From Leucothrix pacifica (lineage in GTDB: Bacteria > Pseudomonadota > Gammaproteobacteria > Thiotrichales > Thiotrichaceae), in the NCBI RefSeq assembly GCF_003172875.1, contig NZ_QGKM01000037.1:1-64000 (forward strand): a stretch of 64,000 nucleotides of DNA, written 5' to 3'. The notes beneath the pieces were generated by a model that saw nothing but the letters and a program-made list of their open reading frames with translations, was not told the origin of the DNA and ran no database searches. The translations under genes were made by a program, and so were the position numbers. This document shows positions 56,360-64,000 of this stretch, piece by piece (position 1 is the stretch's first letter; the number at the start of each line of letters is the position of its first letter).

Positions 56360-56763
56360 TGAGTTCACTTTATATGCTCGATACGAATACCATCAGCTTT
56401 CTGCTTCGCGATAAATCACCCACTATTAAGAAAAAGCTGCAGCAAGTGAGTATGGGGTCTGTTTGTATATCAGCAATAACAGAGGCGGAACTACTTCGGG
56501 GACTGAAGAAAAAGCCGGAGGCTACCAAACTGTCAAAGTTGGTTAATGAGTTTTTACGCAGAGTATCGGTTTTACCGTGGGATTCAGAAGCTGCTGCGGC
56601 ATATGCGGTTTTTCGTACGATGTGTGAGTCTGAAGGAAAATCTCTGGGAAACATGGATATGCTCATAGCTTCCCATGCTATCGCTATAAATGCAGTGTTA
56701 GTGAGTAATGACAAAGCCTTTTTCAAGATAGATCATCTCTTATCTGTTGAGGACTGGTGTTAG
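56359..56763 (+). CDS. vapC: VapC-type PIN-domain toxin ribonuclease
   Basis: A 134-aa PIN-domain RNase with the conserved acidic residues visible: Asp in YMLDTNTIS, Glu in SAITEAELLRGL, Asp in NMDMLIASHA and Asp in VSNDKAF. VapC toxins cut tRNA or rRNA and are held inactive by VapB. The gene appears intact and is coupled to vapB. Confidence 0.93.
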   Translation: MSSLYMLDTNTISFLLRDKSPTIKKKLQQVSMGSVCISAITEAELLRGLKKKPEATKLSKLVNEFLRRVSVLPWDSEAAAAYAVFRTMCESEGKSLGNMDMLIASHAIAINAVLVSNDKAFFKIDHLLSVEDWC

Positions 56764-56798
56764 TATGAAAGGCAACACTTTCTAACTGGTAAATCCCC

Positions 56799-57221
56799 TT
56801 GAAACAAAACATCATCCACATCGCCCTGGTCGTAAAAGACTACGATGAAGCCCTCGATTTCTATGTAACAAAACTCAAATTCGACGTCATCGAAGACACG
56901 TACCAACCCGAGCAAGACAAACGCTGGGTCGTGATCGCGCCACCCAATTCCAGTGGTGTGACCTTACTACTGGCCAAAGCCTCAAAACCAGAGCAGGAAG
57001 CGTTTATTGGCAACCAAGCCGGAGGCCGGGTATTTCTGTTTCTCAATACAGATGACTTCTGGCGAGATTATGAATACATGAAATCAGTTGGTGTTAGCTT
57101 TATCCGCGAGCCTAAAGAACAGGACTATGGCACGGTGGCGGTGTTTGAGGATTTATATGGCAATCGCTGGGATTTATTACAGATGAATCCTGATCACCCA
57201 ATGGTTGCGAGGACCATGTAA
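56799..57221 (+). CDS. VOC-family protein (glyoxalase superfamily)
   Basis: A 140-aa VOC protein: IIHIALVVKDYDEALDFYVT, RWVVIAPPNSSGVTLLLAKA, GGRVFLFLNTDDFWRDYEYM and the C-terminal VAVFEDLYGNRWDLLQ. Metal ligand candidates are the N-terminal His and C-terminal residues. The start is a TTG with only a weak ribosome site, and no ATG gives a complete fold. The substrate is unknown. The second VOC gene in the window (35008-35388) is only distantly similar. Confidence 0.82.
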   Translation: MKQNIIHIALVVKDYDEALDFYVTKLKFDVIEDTYQPEQDKRWVVIAPPNSSGVTLLLAKASKPEQEAFIGNQAGGRVFLFLNTDDFWRDYEYMKSVGVSFIREPKEQDYGTVAVFEDLYGNRWDLLQMNPDHPMVARTM

Positions 57222-57667
57222 TCAGCTCTGAACACAAATAGATTTGAAATAGAGTTTGGAGTACTGGTGCATGTACACTAGTTTTCATTATTTAAGACTG
57301 TGATATCCATTTACGTGATTTCGATGTATCAGAAATCATCTACGCATTACAACTTAATACTCTGCAATACGTTCTCTCGAGTCTGAAACATAGGCATTTA
57401 AAAATGTAAACTGCTAAGCAAACAATTATTTTTATGAACTACAACTGAAACTAGAGATAAACTTAATCAAGTCCCATTCAATCCGGTCTGCCATCAACAC
57501 CAGAGGATGACGCAAATCGATAAAGCCAGATAACACTGGACGACTATTTGGTTGGGATTGGGGATTTATTAGTGGTGGCTAGCGCGTTCTGAAAGAAACA
57601 CGCTAACTTAGACCCACCTTTTAAGGGGAGCTATCCCGCTTACATTCAAGACAAATTGGCTATGAGT
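57222..57667. other. Intergenic stretch between the VOC gene and the RND pump gene
   Basis: This is 446 bp without an intact gene. It includes a transposase remnant (57432-57578, minus strand). Elsewhere I see no hairpin followed by a T-run and no RNA gene. Confidence 0.5.
57432..57578 (-). pseudogene. Transposase N-terminal remnant (IS5-type)
   Basis: A 48-codon open frame without a start codon reads SGFIDLRHPLVLMADRIEWD followed by LIKFISSFSC. This resembles the N-terminal (I/L)DLRHPLVxLAxxIxW segment of IS5/IS1182-type transposases. It is cut by a stop on both sides. No inverted repeats or remainder of the transposase are seen, so it is an old fragment. Confidence 0.5.
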
Positions 57668-60600
57668 TTATGCAACTTGCTCTGAGGTTTTGACTCTAAA
57701 AAAGATACTGTAGAGCACTGGCACTATCACCAATGTGAGAATAGTCGCAAAGCTCAATCCGCACATAATCACGATTGATAAGCCACGGAAGAATGGGTCT
57801 GGTAGCAGAGGAGCAACGCCTAATACGGTTGTCACCATACCCAACACTACTGGGCGTACACGACTTACAGCAGAATCAACCACTGCGGTCATGCGCGCTT
57901 TACCAGAAGCTATTTGACTATCCGTTTCATCCACCAAAACAATGGCATTTTTAATCATCATTCCGGTAAGGCTCAACGCTGCTAAAATCCCCATGAAGTC
58001 CATCGGGCTATTGAAAGCAATCAAACCATAAGCAACACCAACTATCGACAATGGTACGGTCAGCCAAATCACCAATGGCTGACGATAGGCATTAAACAAT
58101 AGAATCACTACCAAAATCATGGAGCCAAAACCCAAGGGCATAATGGATGCTAAACCGCTCTGAGCATCGGCGCTGTCTCCGGCCTCACCTCGCCATTCAA
58201 GGTCGTAGCCAGGAGGTCGCTCTATCTCTTCTACTTTATGTCGTATGCGCTCGTATAAAGCATATGAGTTAACACCATCTGCAGGGTCGGCTTGCGCTTT
58301 AATCGCCAATGCACGATTGACACGACGCACCTTGTAGTCATCAAAGACAACATCAAAACGATCTACTACCTGACTTATGGGAACAGATTGTCCCGAGGTT
58401 GGGCTATAAACCATTACAGAACGTAATGCCTCAGGTGATGTACGATACTCCTCCGCAGGACGGAATATAATCCTACGTAACTCTTCACCTTCACGAAGTA
58501 CGCCTATTTGTGAACCACTAAAGTGCTCTTGAAGTGCTTTAGCAACATCTTCACCACTGAGACCAACTTGACGAGCAGCAACCTCGTTAATAATCGGCTG
58601 AATCGTTTTTATCTGATTCCGCCAATCATCCTTAATAGCAACAGCCCCTTCTTCATGAAATACAACTTTCGCCTGTTGTGAAAGGCTGCGCAAAACAGCA
58701 GGATCTGGCCCAGTAAAACGTGCTTCAATTTTACTCCCTCCCCCTGGACCCAGCAAAAACTTCCAAACTTTAAAACTACTGTCAGGATAGTTTTCAGATA
58801 GGTACTCACGTGTTGGTTGTAACAGGCCCTCTATGACAGAAAAATTATCTACATCCACTAACACCTGCCCGTAGGAGGTTTCATTACTTTCCCCAAGATA
58901 CGTCAACATGAAACGTAAGTGTCCACCACCTACCGCTGTTGTTGACCCTGTTACACCTTCCTGATTGCGCAACCAAGAAGATATTTCCTGTAAATCCTTT
59001 GCTGTTTTACGACTATCCGTTTCAGGTGGGAGATAATAATCAACAACAAACTGTGCTCGAGTAGAAGCTGGGAAAAAGCCTTGAGGTACAGCCGCAAAGC
59101 TGTAGATAGCTGAAGCAAACAGCAACACAATCAGCGCAACAGTTAACCAACGTACTTTAATCGCCAGCATTAAAAAACGACGGTATAAACGTAGCATTAA
59201 ACCTTCTTTATTCGCTTTTGACGCTTTCGATTTATTAAGCGACCGTTGATACGATTTACCAAATGTCAGCGTACAAAAATAAGGTGTCAGCCAAACTGCG
59301 ACTAACCAGCTAAATAGCAGAGAAATCAAAATAGTCCAAAACAAAGACCCAGCATATTCCCCTGTATTGTCTGGAGAAAAGCCAATCGGTGAAAAAGCTA
59401 AAATACCAACAATTGTTCCACCAAGTAGTGGCCACTTCGTTTGATTAACTACATTGATTGAGGCACTTGCAGCGTCCTCACCCTTTTGTACCCGAACAAG
59501 GGTTCCTTCAACGACAACGATTGCATTATCCACCAACATGCCCAAAGCAATGATCAACGCGCCTAGAGAAATACGCTGCATGTCCAGCCCCCCTAGATAC
59601 ATCCCAAGCAATGTCCCAGCAACGGTAATAAGAAGAATTCCCCCCATCAACAAACCAGAGCGTAGGCCCATAAACACTAACAACGTTCCCACTACAATCG
59701 CTAACGCCATAACAACATTCATTATGAAATCATCAACTGACACTTTAACGGACACACCTTGATCAGAAATCGCTTTTACTTCCATTCCCAATGGGCGATG
59801 TTCTTCCAACTCACTTAAACGCTGCTTAATCGCATCAGCCATGTTCACGACATTTCCACCGAGAACATTGGAAATACCTAAAGTAATAGCAGGCTGACCA
59901 TTTGAGAATATACGTTTTTCTGGTGGATCAATTTCTTTCTGTGCCACCGTTGCAATATCACCTAGACGATAACTCACACCACTTTGCGCATCAGTGATTC
60001 TTAAGGCTTCTATATTTGCAACAGAATCAATGACTGAATTTGGTTTAATACGAAGCCGCGTATTATTAAGTATTACCTCACCTGAAGAAGTAACGAGGTT
60101 TTGCCCTCCTAACACCTGAGATATTTGCTCTGACGAAATACCCAATTGCGCTAAGCGCGCAGGCGAGTATTCGACATAAATAACCTGAGTGGGCACTCCC
60201 TGAAGTACCGCCTTGGAAACACCAGGTACAAGCACCAACTCTTTTTGTAAGTCCTTGGCGTACTCATGTACCTCTTCTAAAGTGTAGCCGTCACCTGTAA
60301 TAGCATAGTACAAAGCATAGACATCACCGTAGTCATCATAGACCTGTGAAGGGCTAACGTTGGGTGGCAGGCTTGACTGTGCGTCACTAACCTTGGCGCG
60401 AAGCTGGGTAAAACGCTGATTCAATTCGTTGCGTGTTTTACTCGCATTGATATCAAACTCTATCGTAATTTCTGACAAACCCGGAGTGGATATAGAATTA
60501 ATCTCTTTAACACCTTGCAACTGTTGCAGGGCATTTTCCAAGGGGTCAGTTACCTCCTCGGCTACTTCAATCGAGCTAGCGCCTTGGTATGAGGTAACAA

Positions 60601-60739
60601 CCTGCGCTTGGCGAATAACAAACTCGGGATCTTCGAAACGAGGCAATAAGTTGTAAGAAACATAACCTCCGACCAAGATCAACAAAGTAGCTAATGTACT
60701 AACAACACGTTTTGAGATCGCAAACTGAGCAAGATTCAT
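57668..60739 (-). CDS. RND efflux pump permease (AcrB/MexF superfamily)
   Basis: A 1023-aa resistance-nodulation-division permease. It has an N-terminal TM1 (VVSTLATLLILVGGYVSYNL), a large periplasmic loop, and TM helices 2-6 including a GMLVDNAIVVVEG (TM4-type) segment. A second periplasmic loop follows, and the C-terminal half has TGMMIKNAIVLVDE. The Asp in GMLVDNAIVV corresponds to the usual proton-relay position. Divergence from AcrB (short SYNLLPRFEDPEFVIRQAQV N-terminal segment) fits the less studied HAE1-like groups seen beside lipoprotein fusion proteins. The substrate is not predictable. It starts 2 nt after the fusion protein stop. Confidence 0.93.
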   Translation of the reverse strand: MNLAQFAISKRVVSTLATLLILVGGYVSYNLLPRFEDPEFVIRQAQVVTSYQGASSIEVAEEVTDPLENALQQLQGVKEINSISTPGLSEITIEFDINASKTRNELNQRFTQLRAKVSDAQSSLPPNVSPSQVYDDYGDVYALYYAITGDGYTLEEVHEYAKDLQKELVLVPGVSKAVLQGVPTQVIYVEYSPARLAQLGISSEQISQVLGGQNLVTSSGEVILNNTRLRIKPNSVIDSVANIEALRITDAQSGVSYRLGDIATVAQKEIDPPEKRIFSNGQPAITLGISNVLGGNVVNMADAIKQRLSELEEHRPLGMEVKAISDQGVSVKVSVDDFIMNVVMALAIVVGTLLVFMGLRSGLLMGGILLITVAGTLLGMYLGGLDMQRISLGALIIALGMLVDNAIVVVEGTLVRVQKGEDAASASINVVNQTKWPLLGGTIVGILAFSPIGFSPDNTGEYAGSLFWTILISLLFSWLVAVWLTPYFCTLTFGKSYQRSLNKSKASKANKEGLMLRLYRRFLMLAIKVRWLTVALIVLLFASAIYSFAAVPQGFFPASTRAQFVVDYYLPPETDSRKTAKDLQEISSWLRNQEGVTGSTTAVGGGHLRFMLTYLGESNETSYGQVLVDVDNFSVIEGLLQPTREYLSENYPDSSFKVWKFLLGPGGGSKIEARFTGPDPAVLRSLSQQAKVVFHEEGAVAIKDDWRNQIKTIQPIINEVAARQVGLSGEDVAKALQEHFSGSQIGVLREGEELRRIIFRPAEEYRTSPEALRSVMVYSPTSGQSVPISQVVDRFDVVFDDYKVRRVNRALAIKAQADPADGVNSYALYERIRHKVEEIERPPGYDLEWRGEAGDSADAQSGLASIMPLGFGSMILVVILLFNAYRQPLVIWLTVPLSIVGVAYGLIAFNSPMDFMGILAALSLTGMMIKNAIVLVDETDSQIASGKARMTAVVDSAVSRVRPVVLGMVTTVLGVAPLLPDPFFRGLSIVIMCGLSFATILTLVIVPVLYSIFFRVKTSEQVA

Positions 60740-60741
60740 GA

Positions 60742-62001
60742 TTAATTCCCAATCTCATTGACAGGACGAACCTCAGTGCCTTCAATCATTGCCGAAAGTC
60801 CCGCACCGACAACCACGTCACCAACACTAAGCCCTTTGAGCACAGGAATTCTGTCTTCTCTTGCTTCACCTATTTCAACTTTACGCATTTCAACGATATT
60901 GCCTGAATTAACAAGCCAAACTACCGGATTACCGTCACTATCAGCGCCCAAAGCACCTCCTGGTATACTAATAAGTGGCACTTCCTCTGCTTGAAAAGTA
61001 TCAATGACTCGAACCTGCCCAACCATACCGGGTAAAATAGCAAAGTCCGTTGGTCGCTCTATGGAAACACGTGCTTCAAATGTCCGAGTGCGCTCATCAG
61101 CTTGAGAGGTAAACTCAACAACCTCCGCAGCAAAACGTCTTCCCGGTACTGCGTCTAACGATGCCTCTAGCTTCAGCTCATCAGGGTGGGCACCAAAACG
61201 AGCAACATCTGGCCCAGGAAGGTTAAAACTCAACTCAAGGTTTTCTAAATCCTGAATAACTGCAATGGTTTGATTTGGCTGTACATTAGCAAAGTTATCC
61301 ACTAACCGTTCGGCGACTATGCCATCAAATGGCGCTAGCATTGCCGCGTCATCTTCAACATCTTGCGCATTATTTAATTGTGTTTGAAGGCTTCTAATAA
61401 CCGCACTCTGAGCTGTTACATCTTCCTTTCGTGAACCACTTTGACCTTTATTTAAGGCTTGCTGATCAGCGGCTAATTGAGCCTGCGCTGTTTTCACAGC
61501 AGCAAGTGCACTATCCATTTGTTCTTTAGGGACTAAACCTTTGCGGTATTGCGTAAGTGTGCGTTCTGCATCAGAGCGTGCTGCGACTACCCTAGCTTCA
61601 GACGCCGAGATTGCCGCCCGAAAAGAGGCCAAGTCTTCACTTCTGGAGCCACTGGTCATCGCTTTTAAACGTGATCTTTCTGCTGAAATCTGTGCTTTAA
61701 GCTGATTCACCGTTGAGGTGTAATCACGAGGATCAAGTTTGGCGATCAGGTCTCCTTTTTTTACTTCCGTCATCGCATTAACAGGTAACTCAACAACTTG
61801 CCCACCTACACGGAAAGATAATTCCGCTCTTTGCGCAGATAAAACAACGGCGGGATAGCTATATTCGGTTCCCACTGTTGACTCCGTCACTTTAATCACC
61901 TTAACAGGTCGTGGCGGTGTCTTTTCGACGGCACTTTCTTCAGCAGGTTGGCAACCGACTAACAATAAGAAAAAGAGTACGCCATACTTGTAGTGACTCA
62001 T
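60742..62001 (-). CDS. RND membrane fusion protein, lipoprotein type
   Basis: A protein of about 419 aa with a lipoprotein signal (YGVLFFLLLVGC, lipobox LVGC), a lipoyl/barrel-sandwich entry (RAELSFRVGGQVVELPVNAM, KKGDLIAKLDPRDY), a helical hairpin and the beta-barrel part (FDGIVAERLVDNFANVQPNQ, ILPGMVGQVRV). The frame runs to 62025, but the ATG at 62001 shares a base with the stop of the preceding gene (TAATG) and has GGAG upstream. It should link the RND pump to an outer-membrane factor from the inner-membrane lipid anchor. Confidence 0.92.
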   Translation of the reverse strand: MSHYKYGVLFFLLLVGCQPAEESAVEKTPPRPVKVIKVTESTVGTEYSYPAVVLSAQRAELSFRVGGQVVELPVNAMTEVKKGDLIAKLDPRDYTSTVNQLKAQISAERSRLKAMTSGSRSEDLASFRAAISASEARVVAARSDAERTLTQYRKGLVPKEQMDSALAAVKTAQAQLAADQQALNKGQSGSRKEDVTAQSAVIRSLQTQLNNAQDVEDDAAMLAPFDGIVAERLVDNFANVQPNQTIAVIQDLENLELSFNLPGPDVARFGAHPDELKLEASLDAVPGRRFAAEVVEFTSQADERTRTFEARVSIERPTDFAILPGMVGQVRVIDTFQAEEVPLISIPGGALGADSDGNPVVWLVNSGNIVEMRKVEIGEAREDRIPVLKGLSVGDVVVGAGLSAMIEGTEVRPVNEIGN

Positions 62002-63479
62002 TACGAATCTCCTCTTTTTATCCAAAGCGAAACACTTTCTCCATCACGCAATAACTGATGGCCAACCGTCGTTCTAATAGTCACTAGGAAATTACGCAAG
62101 TCAGTATCTAGTACAGGACTAATTGAATGAATTCGCCCACGAATCTTGTAAGTGTTAAGTGCCTGAGTGGGTCCAATAGCTTCATTAGGTAAACGCTCCT
62201 CCAAGGAAGCATTTACTTTAGTAATATCAATATAAGCGTCTTGGCCTACACGAACCGAGTCATATTGACCTGCAGGTAACTTAATTGAGACTTCGAATCG
62301 AGAAGGGTCAATCAAAATGATTGGAGCCGTATCAAAGACCTGTTGCTCGGTTTGAGTTTGCAAGTATTGCGGTGAATAGTAATAGCCCTGTTCGATATTG
62401 ATTCTAGCCACCACGCCATCAATGGGTGCAACCAAGTACGATTCTTTCTTGCTGACCTGAGCAGTTCTTAGTCCCGCTTTAGCATTGGCAATTCCAGCCT
62501 TGGCTGTGTTTACACTTGCTTTAGCTCTGGCAATACCCGTTTTTGCGACATTTACATCCGCCTTAGCTGTATTAATTTGGCCAATCGCACGTCGCACAGC
62601 AGCTTGTGCGCTAACTAGCTTAGCCTGAGCTTCATCGTATTCCTGTTGAGAAGCTGACTTCTGTTTCAATAATGTGCTGTAACGCTGAAAAGTACGCTTC
62701 GCCAATAAAAGATTAGCATCCGCCTCACTGCGACTAGCCTCCGCAACGGTCACCTGTGTCTGTGCCCTTACTAACTGCGCATTTGCATCAGATACTTGAG
62801 ATTGGCTACTAATGAGTTGCGTATTAGCACTGACTAACTGAGTATTTGCACTTGCCAAAGAAGCCGCTGAGCGACTTTGTTCTTGATACGCCAAAACCTG
62901 GCCTTTGCGAACACGATCACCCTCTTTAAGCTTCGGATCCAAATATGCAATACGACCTGCGCTTTCAAATGTCATATATTCACGGCGAATTGCCCGTGCA
63001 ACACCTTCGGTATATACCCATTTAGCATTCTCAGAAGCTGGTTGACTTACCTCAGTCAGCAAAGCACCACTAATATCCCCCCCCAATAAAGCGGCAACAT
63101 CGGCAACGTTTAAAGAGTCAGTCGGTTCTGATACACCACTACTAGCCATGGCATCATCTAAAGATGGGATATTTAAGATCATTCCTGGAAAAATATTCGT
63201 TGAACCTCCAGGTAATTGATCGGCATTGGCGTTTAAAATAGCACCCCATAAGTCATGACTACCATAAAAATAATTAGATATCTTTGACAATGAGTCACCT
63301 GCAATCACATTATACGTCGTGCTTTTTGTCATCACGGTTGCCAACTGATCAAGGTCTAAATCCCCATTTTGGTTGGATTGTGCTTGGAATGGAATGATAA
63401 GAAGCGCGAACATACACAATGCGCGCAAACCCGTATGGCATAGTTTCATTGCCTGATACTCTTGAGTGTTAATATTCAT
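62001..63479 (-). CDS. LysM-domain membrane fusion (HlyD-type) protein
   Basis: A 492-aa exported protein. A signal-like segment (LRALCMFALLIIPFQAQS) is followed by a LysM peptidoglycan-binding domain at about residues 54-105 (YNVIAGDSLSKISNYFYGSH, LWGAILNANADQL, NIFPGMILNIP). Then come the lipoyl entry (AGRIAYLDPKLKEGDRVRKG), a long alanine-rich coiled-coil hairpin with 7-residue internal repeats (SANTQLV, VNVAKTG, VNTAKAG, IANAKAG) and a barrel-sandwich exit (VAPIDGVVARINIEQGYYYS). The start overlaps the outer-membrane factor stop by 11 nt; the internal ATG at 63449 is an equally good start and gives a cleaner signal peptide. Confidence 0.88.
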   Translation of the reverse strand: MNINTQEYQAMKLCHTGLRALCMFALLIIPFQAQSNQNGDLDLDQLATVMTKSTTYNVIAGDSLSKISNYFYGSHDLWGAILNANADQLPGGSTNIFPGMILNIPSLDDAMASSGVSEPTDSLNVADVAALLGGDISGALLTEVSQPASENAKWVYTEGVARAIRREYMTFESAGRIAYLDPKLKEGDRVRKGQVLAYQEQSRSAASLASANTQLVSANTQLISSQSQVSDANAQLVRAQTQVTVAEASRSEADANLLLAKRTFQRYSTLLKQKSASQQEYDEAQAKLVSAQAAVRRAIGQINTAKADVNVAKTGIARAKASVNTAKAGIANAKAGLRTAQVSKKESYLVAPIDGVVARINIEQGYYYSPQYLQTQTEQQVFDTAPIILIDPSRFEVSIKLPAGQYDSVRVGQDAYIDITKVNASLEERLPNEAIGPTQALNTYKIRGRIHSISPVLDTDLRNFLVTIRTTVGHQLLRDGESVSLWIKRGDS

Positions 63480-64000
63480 GTTTATTGACCCTGATTAGAT
63501 TTAAGGGCTTTTTGCTGTATTTTTTCTGAGATAAAGGCTCCACTCTCTCGTCAAAACCTCCACCTAAAGCAAGCTGTAAATCGATATAATTAATTAGCGC
63601 GTCGTGACGAGCCGAGATACAAGAACTAGCAGCACTCAAAGCTCGTTGCTGACTTTCCAATACCGTCAAGTATGGCTCAACGCCCTGTCGGTAGCGATTG
63701 AAAGCAACACGCTCCGCAGCCTTTGAAGCATTCGCAGCTTCGCACAATGCACTCTGACGACGGTTTATAATGGCACGGGCCGCTAGCGCTGACTCTACTT
63801 CGGTGAAAGCCGTCAATGCAGTTTGTGCATAAACATTAATAGCTTCTTCTTTGACCGCTTCATTCAACTGAACATTGGCTCTTAGTTTTCCACCCTGAAA
63901 AATAGGCTTTAGCAATATTCCTGCTAATGACCAATAGGAATAATCTCCGCTAAGGATATTTCTCAGCTCCGAACTAGCAGTACCGATGGCGGTTGATAAA
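63469..64000 (-). CDS. Outer-membrane efflux factor (TolC/NodT family), 5' end outside the window
   Basis: The C-terminal 176 codons of an outer-membrane factor. The frame stays open to the window edge (ELRNILSGDYSYWSLAGILL precedes the PIFQGGKLRANVQLNEA motif). The segments FTEVESALAA, RYRQGVEPYLTVLESQQRAL and INYIDLQLALGGGF are the OprM/NodT signature helices and final strand. It is the first gene of the operon seen here and should form the exit duct for the two fusion proteins and the RND pump. Confidence 0.92.
   Translation of the reverse strand, partial: LSTAIGTASSELRNILSGDYSYWSLAGILLKPIFQGGKLRANVQLNEAVKEEAINVYAQTALTAFTEVESALAARAIINRRQSALCEAANASKAAERVAFNRYRQGVEPYLTVLESQQRALSAASSCISARHDALINYIDLQLALGGGFDERVEPLSQKKYSKKPLNLIRVNKHEY

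Overview
The window looks like a chromosome segment of a Gram-negative gammaproteobacterium. It carries the lipid A/KDO genes (exbB-exbD-msbA-lpxK-Trm112-kdsB), parE, rlmD, murJ, purM-purN, a DarP/YjgA homologue and an RND efflux operon, with moderate base composition. The gene content would fit a marine Thiotrichales/Leucotrichaceae-type genome, but nothing here settles the genus.

Layout. 0.3-15.4 kb is housekeeping: recQ diverges from purMN; a minus-strand lipid A/envelope operon (exbB to kdsB) follows; then a second minus-strand block runs murJ, a YdgA-like protein, a secreted cysteine-peptidase-like protein and rlmD. 15.7-25 kb holds a giant outer-membrane protein (barrel-like N-terminus, OmpA-like domain, 11 Ig/cadherin-like repeats), parE, a secreted glycosidase-like protein and darP. 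25-27.9 kb is a compact minus-strand operon encoding a proteasome-beta-like Ntn hydrolase, a tiny acidic protein, an NfeD protein and an SPFH/stomatin (QmcA-like) protein. I consider it the strongest candidate for an undescribed system. 28.2-33.6 kb carries a ChrR-type ECF sigma/anti-sigma pair (the sigma is frameshifted), a DUF4331 protein with a small lipoprotein, a lipoprotein-TM-TIR protein, an OB-fold DUF3127 protein with an SSB-like C-terminal tip, and a DUF3429 membrane protein. 33.6-37.1 kb is a decaying zone: a mannonate-dehydratase-like gene with its centre deleted, a truncated MFS transporter, an ECF sigma/RskA pair and a fasciclin remnant.

37.1-54.7 kb is a complete type I-F CRISPR-Cas locus. 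The array has 127 repeats (26 + 101), 28-nt repeats and mostly 32-nt spacers. It is transcribed leftward from a leader at 45.94-46.12 kb and is interrupted by an IS3-family element. The minus-strand operon cas1, cas2-3, csy1, csy2, csy3, cas6f reads toward the leader. Immediately beyond cas1 are a divergent AAA15-type ATPase and a VapBC toxin-antitoxin module with a perfect operator-like palindrome, so this end reads as a small defence island.

57.4-64 kb holds a transposase remnant and a minus-strand RND efflux operon: an outer-membrane factor (running off the window), a LysM-containing membrane fusion protein, a second lipoprotein membrane fusion protein and an RND pump.
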